In this document: one piece after another, positions 1 to 7,782 of the stretch
Position numbering within the stretch: position 1 is the stretch's first letter
Layout: each line of letters begins with the position of its first letter
Assembly (NCBI GenBank): GCA_002718285.1
Contig: PBAR01000034.1
Span: forward strand, 1 to 14,522
Direction: 5' to 3'
Origin: Fidelibacterota bacterium
GTDB taxonomy: Bacteria; Marinisomatota; Marinisomatia; Marinisomatales; UBA1611
Length of the DNA: 14,522 nt
Position numbers and translations under genes: made by a program
The notes under the pieces: model-generated
The model's database searches: none
Told to the model about the DNA's origin: nothing
The model's input: only the letters and a program-made list of their open reading frames with translations

Positions 1-564
1 GATGAATGGGAAGAAACACGATTAGATATTGATGAATCTGTTAAGCCTGATCTTGTTTCATCAATTACAGATATGAGTATAATTAAAGACGGCTCATTTG
101 ATGCGGTGTATTCTGCACACAACATTGAGCATCTTTATGCTCATGAAGTTCCCATTGCTTTTAAGGAGTTTAAAAGAGTATTAAAGGATGATGGAATAGT
201 TTTTATAAGATGCCCAGATCTTTACACAATAGCTAAATTTATTGTTGATGGTAAAGTTGTACAACCTATGTATCAATCTCCCGCAGGCCCTGTAACCCCT
301 ATAGATGCCTTATTTGGAATGCGACCATTTTTGGTTAATAACCCATATATGGCTCATAAAATTGGTTTCACATCCGAATTATTAGTTGGAACTCTTAAAG
401 AGAATGGTTTTGCTAGTGCTATATGTGTACGTTCAATAAGTGCTGTTGAGCTTTTTGCCATGGCCTCAGTTAATGATGTAAAAGAGGATATTCTTTTAGA
501 ACAGATGCATAATCATTTATCAACAAGGCTAGGTGAAAATAGTATCGAGAAAGTAAGACCCTAG
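1..564 (+). CDS. SAM-dependent methyltransferase, 3' part (5' end outside window)
   Basis: The frame is open from base 1 to the TAG at 562-564, giving 187 residues; an internal ATG at 73 is not a likely start because the coding sequence before it already fits the fold. The visible part matches the second half of a class I (type 11-like) methyltransferase: an acidic strand near residues 9-11 (LDID), the segment DGSFDAVYSAHNIEHL (about 34-49) typical of motif IV and the following helix, and a LKDDGIVFIRCPD strand (about 61-73). The glycine-rich SAM-binding motif I must lie upstream of the window. The gene ends 3 bases before a glycosyltransferase, so it probably modifies a sugar or glycan intermediate of the same polysaccharide; its substrate cannot be read from the sequence. 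Family call is firm, role is inference. Confidence 0.85.
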   Translation, partial: DEWEETRLDIDESVKPDLVSSITDMSIIKDGSFDAVYSAHNIEHLYAHEVPIAFKEFKRVLKDDGIVFIRCPDLYTIAKFIVDGKVVQPMYQSPAGPVTPIDALFGMRPFLVNNPYMAHKIGFTSELLVGTLKENGFASAICVRSISAVELFAMASVNDVKEDILLEQMHNHLSTRLGENSIEKVRP

Positions 565-567
565 TTT

Positions 568-2262
568 ATGAATAAACGGTTAAATAAAGCACCTTTTGCA
601 ACACATTTTTTTACAGATGCTTTTAATATATCTGGTGATGAAATTATGGGAAGGCAGGCAGCTGGGAATAGTTATTTAAGTGCTTTATTTAAGGAGAATT
701 ATGAAAATATCGCCTTATATGTAGCATCCGTTCAAGAAGATCCTAGAAGAGAAGAGAATAAGAGAAATATAATGAATTTTTTATCGTCTTCGGTAGATTA
801 TTCTCCAAATACCAAAATTAGCTTGATACCTTATACATCCCCTAATGAAAGTAACAGTTTTGGTGGTATTTTTAGACCAGATCCAAACCTTGATGGTTTG
901 GCTAAACATAGAGCTTATTATAACCATGATGCGTATAGTCTTATTGGTATAACACATACAACAGCTACACACGGCATAATGACGACTATAAAGGATATGA
1001 TTCTTGCGCCATTAATGCCCTGGGATGCACTTATATGTACTTCTGATTCTGTTCGTCAAACTGTTGAAGCAATACATTCTGACTATTATGAATATCTTAA
1101 TTTAAGACTTGGAATAAAAAAGAAACCAAAATTTCAATTACCTGTAATTCCTCTGGGTATTAACCCTGATGAATTTGAAAGAAAAAGGGATGTTAATAAA
1201 ATAAAAGAAAATTATGGAATAAACGAAGGTGACATAAATATTATTTTTGTTGGCAGGATAAGTTTTCACGCAAAGGCACATAATATACCAATGTTTCTAG
1301 CTTTAGAGAAATTGAGTAAAGAAGTAAAAGATCAGAAAATAAATTTTATAATGGCTGGGTGGTTCCCAAATGATGCTGTCGAAGAATGGATTAGAGAAGA
1401 TGCAAGAAATATTTGTCCTTCAGTTAATTTAATTTATGTTGATGGAAGAGATCAAGATAAAAAGTTTGAGGTCTTTTCGATTGGTGATATTTTCTTTTCT
1501 TTAACAGATAATATTCAAGAAACATTTGGGCTCACTCCTTTAGAAGCTATGGCCGCTGGAATGCCTGTTGTAGTAAGTGATTGGAATGGGTATAGAGAAA
1601 CGGTAAGGAACGGTGTTGATGGTTTCCGTATTCAAACCACATCATTTCCTGAATCAGTATCAAATGCTTTCGCTTTTAGACATGATATGGGGGTTGATAC
1701 TTATGATAGATATTGTGGTTATCATTCTCTATTTACTTCCGTTGATATTCAAGAAGCAATTGAAAAATTAAAACTATTAATTATGAATGAAGATTTAAGG
1801 CATAAGTTAGGATCTAACGCAAAAAAACATGCTTTTGATAATTTTAGTTGGTCAAAAATTTTCCATTCTTATGAAGAATTGAAACAAGAATTACAAGATA
1901 TTAGAGAAAAAGAAGGAAAATTACAAAAGGAGCTCCTCAATAAGGTTAGTTCTGATCGTTTGCCTCCATTTCATATCTTTTCTAGTTATCCAACTCGGTT
2001 CATAGACACAAACACCAAGATCAATAAATTGAAAGGTATTAACAATATTGAATTTAAAGATTTAATAAAATCAGAAACTATTAATTATGCATCAATAATA
2101 TTACCTGATCTCGACAATGTAGCTCTAGTTTTGGAACATTTAGACGAAAAGAAGTCCATTTCCATAAAGAAATTGAAAAACAAAACATCTCTTAGTGTAG
2201 AAGATATTATGGCTATTGTGACTTTGCTATTAAAATATGGATATATTAATATTAAAGACTAA
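568..2262 (+). CDS. Glycosyltransferase, family 4-like (GT-B), with C-terminal extension
   Basis: This 564-residue protein carries a GT-B retaining glycosyltransferase core. It shows a strand-and-loop VIPLGINPDEF (194-204), a second-domain start IIFVGRISFHAKAHN (225-239), and the nucleotide-sugar binding motif E-x7-E at E318/E326 within ETFGLTPLEAMAAGMPVVVS, followed by a DWNGYRETV loop. It probably transfers a sugar from an NDP-sugar donor onto a lipid-linked or protein-linked glycan in the cytoplasm. Residues about 438-462 are charged and heptad-like (likely coiled coil), and the last ~100 residues (about 465-564) do not belong to the GT core; they end in a helix-rich segment that could be a small winged-helix-like domain. 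The start is the ATG 3 bases after the previous stop, consistent with coupling. Donor and acceptor are unknown. Confidence 0.88.
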   Translation: MNKRLNKAPFATHFFTDAFNISGDEIMGRQAAGNSYLSALFKENYENIALYVASVQEDPRREENKRNIMNFLSSSVDYSPNTKISLIPYTSPNESNSFGGIFRPDPNLDGLAKHRAYYNHDAYSLIGITHTTATHGIMTTIKDMILAPLMPWDALICTSDSVRQTVEAIHSDYYEYLNLRLGIKKKPKFQLPVIPLGINPDEFERKRDVNKIKENYGINEGDINIIFVGRISFHAKAHNIPMFLALEKLSKEVKDQKINFIMAGWFPNDAVEEWIREDARNICPSVNLIYVDGRDQDKKFEVFSIGDIFFSLTDNIQETFGLTPLEAMAAGMPVVVSDWNGYRETVRNGVDGFRIQTTSFPESVSNAFAFRHDMGVDTYDRYCGYHSLFTSVDIQEAIEKLKLLIMNEDLRHKLGSNAKKHAFDNFSWSKIFHSYEELKQELQDIREKEGKLQKELLNKVSSDRLPPFHIFSSYPTRFIDTNTKINKLKGINNIEFKDLIKSETINYASIILPDLDNVALVLEHLDEKKSISIKKLKNKTSLSVEDIMAIVTLLLKYGYINIKD

Positions 2263-2263
2263 A

Positions 2264-3514
2264 ATGAGAAAAAAAGAACAAATATTATTTATTCATCAAA
2301 ATTTTCCAGGTCAATTTAGAGCGTTAGCACCTGCTTTAATAAAAGAGGGTTATGAAGTACATGCTTTGGGAGAAGAGACAAATATTAAACAAGTAGATGA
2401 TTATCCTAACTTAAAACTTCATTATTACAAACTTACTAGAGGTAGCACTAACGGAATTGAGGATTTGGCAGTTGAATTTGAAGCAAAAATGTTAAGAGCT
2501 AAGTTTGTTGCTGAAAAATGTGAAGAATTAAAAAATCAAGGACTTAAACCATCGTTAATTATAGCTCATCCACAATGGGGTGAATCATTCTTTTTAAAGG
2601 ATGTATGGAGCGATACTAAGATATTATCGTATTTTGAGTTGCACTGGCTTATAAATGATTCTGATATTGATTTTGATGATGAGTTCTATGATGAAAAATA
2701 TTATAAATTTACAGTTAGAAAGATTAGAGCAAGAAATGTATTTAACTATGAAATTTTTAATCATTCAGATCAACTGATCTCACCTACCGAATTCCAGAGG
2801 AATACTGCTCCAGATTATATTAAAAAAAATATTGCTGTTATCCATGATGGCATAGATACAGAGCTTATAAAACCCAAAGCAGATATAGAGGTTACAATAA
2901 ACGACAATTTAAAATTATCAAAAAAAGATAAAATAATTACCTTTATTAATAGAAATCTTGAACCGCAGAGGGGTTATCATATCTTTATGCGAAGCTTACC
3001 AGAAATAGTAAAAAATAATCCTGATGCACATATATTAATAATTGGCGGACAAGAAAAAGGCTATGGTTTACCAGCGCCAAGTAACAAAACATGGAAAAAT
3101 ATATTTTATGAAGAGGTTAAGGATAAATTAGATACCTCTAAGGTCCATTTTCTTGGTATAGTTGATTATCGAATACTTATAAGTTTATTTCAGATTTCAT
3201 CATTACATATTTATCTTACTTATCCGTTCGTTTTATCTTGGTCATTATTGGAAGCTATGGCTTGTGAATGCTTGATATTAGGTTCAAATACAGCGCCAGT
3301 AAAAGAAGTTATAAAAAATAATTCTAACGGGATCTTGGTAGACTTTTTTGATCAGAAAAAGATTTCCAAAATAGTTACTGATGTATTGAAAAACCCAAAT
3401 AAATATAAAAAACTTAGAAAAGAAGCAAGAAATTCAGTAATAAAGAATTATGACTTAAAAACTATTTGTCTACCCAAGCAAATAAATTTAATTGAAAAGT
3501 TATTAGTAGAATAA
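2264..3514 (+). CDS. Glycosyltransferase, GT-B fold (HQNFPGQFR-type group)
   Basis: Translation from the ATG at 2264, one base after the upstream TAA, gives 416 residues starting MRKKEQILFIHQNFPGQFR, the usual N-terminus of this glycosyltransferase group (Pfam Glyco_trans_4_3 type). An in-frame ATG at 2237 would add nine residues inside the upstream gene and is less likely. The C-terminal domain shows FINRNLEPQRGYHIFMRSLP (227-246) and the donor-site segment YPFVLSWSLLEAMAC (320-334). The second Glu of the E-x7-E motif is present (E330), whereas the position of the first Glu is Phe (F322); from memory this is usual in this group. It probably adds one sugar to the glycan built by this operon; rhamnose is a possible donor because the dTDP-rhamnose genes follow directly, but that is inference. 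Confidence 0.88.
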   Translation: MRKKEQILFIHQNFPGQFRALAPALIKEGYEVHALGEETNIKQVDDYPNLKLHYYKLTRGSTNGIEDLAVEFEAKMLRAKFVAEKCEELKNQGLKPSLIIAHPQWGESFFLKDVWSDTKILSYFELHWLINDSDIDFDDEFYDEKYYKFTVRKIRARNVFNYEIFNHSDQLISPTEFQRNTAPDYIKKNIAVIHDGIDTELIKPKADIEVTINDNLKLSKKDKIITFINRNLEPQRGYHIFMRSLPEIVKNNPDAHILIIGGQEKGYGLPAPSNKTWKNIFYEEVKDKLDTSKVHFLGIVDYRILISLFQISSLHIYLTYPFVLSWSLLEAMACECLILGSNTAPVKEVIKNNSNGILVDFFDQKKISKIVTDVLKNPNKYKKLRKEARNSVIKNYDLKTICLPKQINLIEKLLVE

Positions 3515-4053
3515 TGACAGATGTAAAAGAAATATTTAATGGTGTTTATCAGTTTAAACTCAAACAGCATATAGACGATAGGGGGTTTTTTTCTGAAATT
3601 TATAAAAATGAGGACTTATTGACTAATAATATTTCATATTCTTTTGTTCAGGATAATCTTTCTTTTTCGGAACATGTTAATACAATCAGAGGGCTTCATT
3701 ATCAGAATGAACCTTTTGATCAATCAAAGTATGTTATTGTTTTAAAAGGAAAAATATGGGATGTTTTTGTTGATTTAAGAAAAAGTTCAAATACATATTT
3801 AAAATTTGGATTTGCTGAATTAACACAAAATCAGTCATCTCTATTAATTCCTAAAGGGTTTGCCCATGGGTTTTGTACCTTGGAACCTAACACATTAGTT
3901 TTGTATAAGGTTGATAATCCATATTCTAAAGAACATGAAGAGGGAATTGTATGGAATGACGAGACTTTAAATATACCTTGGCCAGTAGATAAGAATAAAA
4001 TTATTCTTTCTGAAAAAGATGAAAAATTGCCTAATTTAGGAAAATTAGAATGA
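3514..4053 (+). CDS. rfbC: dTDP-4-dehydrorhamnose 3,5-epimerase
   Basis: The enzyme epimerises C3 and C5 of dTDP-4-dehydro-6-deoxyglucose, the third step to dTDP-L-rhamnose. At 179 residues it has normal family length. It shows DDRGFFSEIY (21-30), QDNLSFS (46-52), TIRGLHYQ (57-64) with the catalytic His62, the cupin-type GFAHGF (115-120), Y131 and Y137 around the expected catalytic tyrosine, and Asp169, which matches the His-Asp dyad partner known in RmlC. The ATG shares one base with the upstream TAA (TAATG), indicating translational coupling. It is the first of four overlapping rhamnose genes. Assignment is firm; symbol rmlC is equivalent. Confidence 0.96.
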   Translation: MTDVKEIFNGVYQFKLKQHIDDRGFFSEIYKNEDLLTNNISYSFVQDNLSFSEHVNTIRGLHYQNEPFDQSKYVIVLKGKIWDVFVDLRKSSNTYLKFGFAELTQNQSSLLIPKGFAHGFCTLEPNTLVLYKVDNPYSKEHEEGIVWNDETLNIPWPVDKNKIILSEKDEKLPNLGKLE

Positions 4054-5117
4054 ACTCAAACAAGGAAAATATTATTATTACTGGCGGATATGGTTTTATA
4101 GGGTCGCATCTTGTTAAGTCATTAATAAATAGTAATAACTTTAATGTAATCAATATTGATAATCTTTCATATTCTTCAAATCTTAAAACTTTGGAAGAAA
4201 TCGACCAATCTAGTTATAGGCATTTAAATATTGATATCGGTAATTCTAACGAATTTGAATCTATCTTTAATAAATATAAACCTATTCAAGTATTTCATCT
4301 TGCCGCTGAATCCCATGTAGATCGTTCTATAGATAATCCAGATATATTTATGAAAACTAATATCCTGGGAACATTTAACATCTTAGAAGGATTAAAAAAG
4401 TACCTGAATGGAGTAAACGCCTCTGAAGAAGATAAATTCAAGTTAATATATGTCTCAACTGATGAAGTTTATGGTGAGATTGAAGATGGAAAATCCAGAG
4501 AAAACGATAATTTACGACCTAACAGCCCATATTCCTCTTCTAAAGCATCATCTGATCTTATTGTAAGAGCATGGAATAAGACTTATGAGTTACCAGTTGT
4601 TATAACTAGATGCACTAATAATTATGGACCTTGGCAATTTCCTGAAAAACTCATTCCATTAGTCATAGGTAAAATTTTGAATAACGAAATGATTCCGATT
4701 TATGGTTCTGGAAACCAAATAAGAGATTGGATACATGTACAAGATCATGTTGATGCACTAATTGCAATTTCAGAAAGTTCGAAAAGTATATCTGGAGAAA
4801 TATATAATATTGGAAGTGAGAATGAGATTACAAATCTGGAATTAGTTAAGAAAATTTGTAAAATATGTGACAAAGATATTCCTTCAAAAAAAGGACCTTA
4901 TGAAGATTTGATTAGTTTTGTAGATGACCGTCCTGGGCATGATTATCGTTACGCATTAGATAATAAAAAAATTACTAATGAGCTAGATTGGCATCCTAAA
5001 ATTATATTTGATGATGGCTTAAGAAATACTATTCGATGGTATATTGAAAACTATTCTTCATCTAATTTTAAAGATGTTTATGACGGAAGAAGGATAGGGC
5101 TTGGTAAAGAGACATGA
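4050..5117 (+). CDS. rfbB: dTDP-glucose 4,6-dehydratase
   Basis: This extended short-chain dehydrogenase/reductase removes water from dTDP-glucose to give dTDP-4-dehydro-6-deoxyglucose. The 355 residues contain the NAD-binding TGGYGFIGSHL (11-21), IDNLSY (36-41), HLAAESHVDRS (83-93), the dehydratase-specific STDEVYGE (136-143, with T137-D138-E139), the catalytic YSSSK (Y161, K165), and TRCTNNYGPWQFPEKLIP (186-203), all hallmarks of RmlB. Length is normal. The gene starts in an ATGA overlap with rfbC (4050-4053), preceded by AGGA at a sensible distance as a ribosome binding site. Together with rfbC, rfbD and rfbA it completes the pathway. Confidence 0.96.
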   Translation: MNSNKENIIITGGYGFIGSHLVKSLINSNNFNVINIDNLSYSSNLKTLEEIDQSSYRHLNIDIGNSNEFESIFNKYKPIQVFHLAAESHVDRSIDNPDIFMKTNILGTFNILEGLKKYLNGVNASEEDKFKLIYVSTDEVYGEIEDGKSRENDNLRPNSPYSSSKASSDLIVRAWNKTYELPVVITRCTNNYGPWQFPEKLIPLVIGKILNNEMIPIYGSGNQIRDWIHVQDHVDALIAISESSKSISGEIYNIGSENEITNLELVKKICKICDKDIPSKKGPYEDLISFVDDRPGHDYRYALDNKKITNELDWHPKIIFDDGLRNTIRWYIENYSSSNFKDVYDGRRIGLGKET

Positions 5118-6031
5118 GAATATTACTTATTGGTGGAGATGGTCAGCTAGGCAGGTCAATCAAGCATTCTTTTAAGAAAAAAAATATAGAAGTTATCGTT
5201 CCAAATTCAAAAAATCTTAATCTTTTAAATAATGAATCCATTGATAACTTCTTTACCGATATAAAGCCCGAGATTGTTGTAAATTGTGCTGCATATACAA
5301 ATGTTGATAAAGCTGAAATTGATTCAAAGAAAGCTAACCAAATAAATTCAGAAGCGCCAAAATATTTGGCTATGAAGATTGAGGAAATGAAATCATTTAT
5401 GATTCAAATATCAACTGATTATGTTTTTGGGAACAATGCTTCTGGTCCATTTTCCAACTTAGATAAAACTGATCCCGTTAATATTTATGGAGAAACAAAG
5501 AGAGATGGTGAAGTTGGAATTAAGTCAGAAACAAATAATTTTTTAATAATTAGAACAGCATCTTTAATGAGTAAATTTAATGGTAATTTTGCGAGTTCTA
5601 TCGCCTCGAAATTGCTAGTAAATGAAGATATTAAAATTATAAAAAACCAAAAAATATCAATGACTTGTGCTAACTTCCTAGCAGAAGGTATAAGTTCTAT
5701 TATTGACCTTCATGAAAAGATAAACTTATCTGATTTATCAGAAAATCGGATCATAAATTTTACTAATTACGGCTATACGGATTGGTACAGTATTGGTAAA
5801 AAAATACAAGAAAGACTAATAATAAAAGGTTTGTTAAATGATAAAGATTATATTAATCCAATTATGTCTTCTGAATGGAAAAGTTCTTCTCAAAGACCTA
5901 AAGATAGTCGATTATTGTTGGATGACAAAGTATTCAATATTTTAAATATAGATCATAAAAGATGGGAAGATAGTTTGATTGAAATCATTGATGAATATTT
6001 AATATTAAATGGATTTATAAATAATGAATAG
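5114..6031 (+). CDS. rfbD: dTDP-4-dehydrorhamnose reductase
   Basis: RmlD reduces dTDP-4-dehydrorhamnose to dTDP-L-rhamnose, the last pathway step. The 305-residue protein has the N-terminal dinucleotide-binding GGDGQLGRS (7-15), NCAAYTNVDKAE (57-68), the active-site strand QISTDYVFG (98-106) and the catalytic YGETK (Y125, K129). The C-terminal substrate-binding half ends with the family-typical RPKDSRLLLDD. Length is close to the usual 290-300. It starts in an ATGA overlap with rfbB and its stop overlaps rfbA by 8 bases. Confidence 0.95.
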   Translation: MRILLIGGDGQLGRSIKHSFKKKNIEVIVPNSKNLNLLNNESIDNFFTDIKPEIVVNCAAYTNVDKAEIDSKKANQINSEAPKYLAMKIEEMKSFMIQISTDYVFGNNASGPFSNLDKTDPVNIYGETKRDGEVGIKSETNNFLIIRTASLMSKFNGNFASSIASKLLVNEDIKIIKNQKISMTCANFLAEGISSIIDLHEKINLSDLSENRIINFTNYGYTDWYSIGKKIQERLIIKGLLNDKDYINPIMSSEWKSSSQRPKDSRLLLDDKVFNILNIDHKRWEDSLIEIIDEYLILNGFINNE

Positions 6032-6803
6032 AAAGGGAATAATACTAGCAGGAGGAGAAGGAACTAGACTTTATCCTTTAACAAAAAATACATCAAAACA
6101 GATGTTACCAATTTATAATAAACCTATGATTTACTATCCTCTCTCAATACTTATGTTAGGTGGTATTGAGGAAGTATTAATAATCACCACCCCACGTGAT
6201 AATAAAGAATTTAGAAATTTATTGGGCGATGGTAAACAATGGAATTTATCTATATCATATGAGGAACAATCTAAACCTGAAGGTATAGCGCAATCTTTTT
6301 TAATAGCTGAAAAGTGGTTAAAGAATTCTAATAGCGTATTAATACTCGGTGATAATTTGTTCTTTGGCAATGGGCTTCCAAAATTAATGAAAAATGTTTT
6401 TTCAAAAAAGAATGGCGCAACTATTTTTCTTCATAAAGTTATTGATCCGGAAAGATATGGTGTCGTAGAGCTTAATGATAAAAAAGAAATCACCAATATA
6501 ATCGAGAAACCTAAAAAGTTTATTTCTAACTGGGCTGTTACCGGAATGTATTCTTATGATAATAATGCACCTCTTTATGTTAAGGATTTGAAACCCTCTT
6601 CTAGGGGAGAATTAGAGATTACAGATCTGAATAAAATTTATCTAGATGAAAAAAACCTATCCGCCGAATTTTTGGGTCAAGGTTTTACTTGGCTTGATAT
6701 GGGAACACATGATTCTTTAATTGAGGCTGCTAATTTTGTTAAAATAATTGAATCGCGCCAAGGTATTCGGATCGCGGATTTGGATAATCTTCAATCTTAC
6801 TAA
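6024..6803 (+). CDS. rfbA: Glucose-1-phosphate thymidylyltransferase, C-terminally short
   Basis: RmlA joins glucose-1-phosphate and dTTP into dTDP-glucose, the entry step to rhamnose. Seen here are the nucleotidyltransferase signature ILAGGEGTRLYP (7-18), KQMLPIYNKPMIYYPL (25-40), the metal-binding region LILGDNLFFG (106-115, D110), ERYGVVE (143-149), EKPKKF and the conserved WLDMGTHDSL (223-232). The catalytic core is therefore complete. The protein ends at 259 residues, about 30 fewer than the usual ~290; the lost part is the C-terminal helical tail after the RQG segment. No continuation is seen in other frames before the convergent operon 7 bases later. Activity is likely retained, but dimer packing or feedback inhibition by dTDP-rhamnose may differ (inference). 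Confidence 0.94.
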   Translation: MNRKGIILAGGEGTRLYPLTKNTSKQMLPIYNKPMIYYPLSILMLGGIEEVLIITTPRDNKEFRNLLGDGKQWNLSISYEEQSKPEGIAQSFLIAEKWLKNSNSVLILGDNLFFGNGLPKLMKNVFSKKNGATIFLHKVIDPERYGVVELNDKKEITNIIEKPKKFISNWAVTGMYSYDNNAPLYVKDLKPSSRGELEITDLNKIYLDEKNLSAEFLGQGFTWLDMGTHDSLIEAANFVKIIESRQGIRIADLDNLQSY

Positions 6804-6810
6804 CTATTTG

Positions 6811-7773
6811 CTATTCCCTAAGGGCTCTTTTTGACAATTTTGATATTGGGTTTGTTATGTAACTTAATACAGTCCTTTTATTCCCAATAATTGAGGCACT
6901 TGCTTGCATTCCAGTTAATATGTCCATATTGTTAACCTTTTTTATTTCATCGACATCAACTTCTATAATTGCTGGATAATATGGAACTTCATCAGCAGTT
7001 CCTCCTATTTTTGTACTAGCTGATACAGTCTTAACAACTCCATCTACTTGGCCCCAAATAGCCATATCATATGCCGTGAAAGAAATTTTTGACAGCATTC
7101 CTTCTTTTACATCCGCGATGTCTTTTAATTGAATATTAACTTCAATTCTAAGTTTGTCGTCTATAGGAACAATCTCTGCTAATGGTGAAGCACTATTCAA
7201 AACTTGCCCAACATTATTAGCATGAACTTGAGAAATTACTCCGTCAACAGGAGATTGGATAGAGGTATTTTCGAGACGAATTTCACTGCTTACAAATTTC
7301 TTTAATGCGTCATTAAGCAGTATGCTTTCATCAATTAAAGTCATTTCTGCCGCAGCACCATTTTTAACTAATTCTTCAAGGATTTTTACTTTTTTAGTTC
7401 TATTTTCCACATCTTTCTTAAGAGCGTCATAATCTGTTAAAGCTTGTTGATTATCGAAAATAAATAAAATATCGCCTTTTTTTACTTTATCTCCTAATTC
7501 AATATTTATTCCTGTAAGTCTTTCCGTGTATAAGTTTTGAACCATATGCACTTTACTAGTTGGGATAACAAATCCTTCAGCTCTTATAACAGTATCAAGT
7601 TTTGCAAAAGCAGCCCATATGAAAGTGAATAAACTAAAAGAAAAAATAATCCAAAAAACAATAAATGATTTTTTATGTTTATCAAAATTTTGGATCTCCA
7701 AAAAGCCAGAAGATAATACTTGATTTGATATAGATCCTATTTTTTTAAAAAAATTATTAATTAGTTTTTTCAT
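6811..7773 (-). CDS. HlyD-family T1SS periplasmic adaptor (membrane fusion protein), short form
   Basis: The protein links the inner-membrane ABC exporter to the outer-membrane TolC-like channel. The 320 residues show a short cytoplasmic N-terminus, one membrane helix (about 36-56), then AKLDTVIRAEGFVIP, the typical start of the HlyD barrel region. A biotinyl-lipoyl-like half (RLTGINIELGDKVKKGDILF, 85-104) is followed by a brief helical hairpin (about 108-170). The second lipoyl half is IQSPVDGVISQVHANNVGQV (172-191). A beta-barrel tail with GMQASASI (288-295) follows. HlyD/LapC proteins are usually 390-480 residues; here the coiled-coil hairpin is much reduced. The gene starts after a strong GAGG site 9 bases downstream of the exporter stop and is the last gene of the T1SS operon. 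Confidence 0.92.
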   Translation of the reverse strand: MKKLINNFFKKIGSISNQVLSSGFLEIQNFDKHKKSFIVFWIIFSFSLFTFIWAAFAKLDTVIRAEGFVIPTSKVHMVQNLYTERLTGINIELGDKVKKGDILFIFDNQQALTDYDALKKDVENRTKKVKILEELVKNGAAAEMTLIDESILLNDALKKFVSSEIRLENTSIQSPVDGVISQVHANNVGQVLNSASPLAEIVPIDDKLRIEVNIQLKDIADVKEGMLSKISFTAYDMAIWGQVDGVVKTVSASTKIGGTADEVPYYPAIIEVDVDEIKKVNNMDILTGMQASASIIGNKRTVLSYITNPISKLSKRALRE

Positions 7774-7778
7774 TGTAA

Positions 7779-7782
7779 CCTC
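7779..7782 (-). promoter_or_regulatory. Ribosome binding site of the HlyD-like gene
   Basis: On the minus strand GAGG lies 5 bases before the ATG at 7773, in the 9-base gap after the ABC exporter stop. It supports this start and efficient separate initiation within the operon. Confidence 0.7.

Noticed and set aside
781..972. Minus-strand open frame of 63 codons
   Set aside because: Lies wholly inside the glycosyltransferase gene; composition is low-quality and there is no ribosome binding site.
2237..2263. Upstream ATG start for the second glycosyltransferase
   Set aside because: It would add nine residues within the previous gene without a ribosome binding site; the ATG at 2264 gives the family-typical N-terminus.
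6134..6370. Minus-strand open frame of 78 codons
   Set aside because: Shadow of rfbA, whose conserved motifs cover the same bases.
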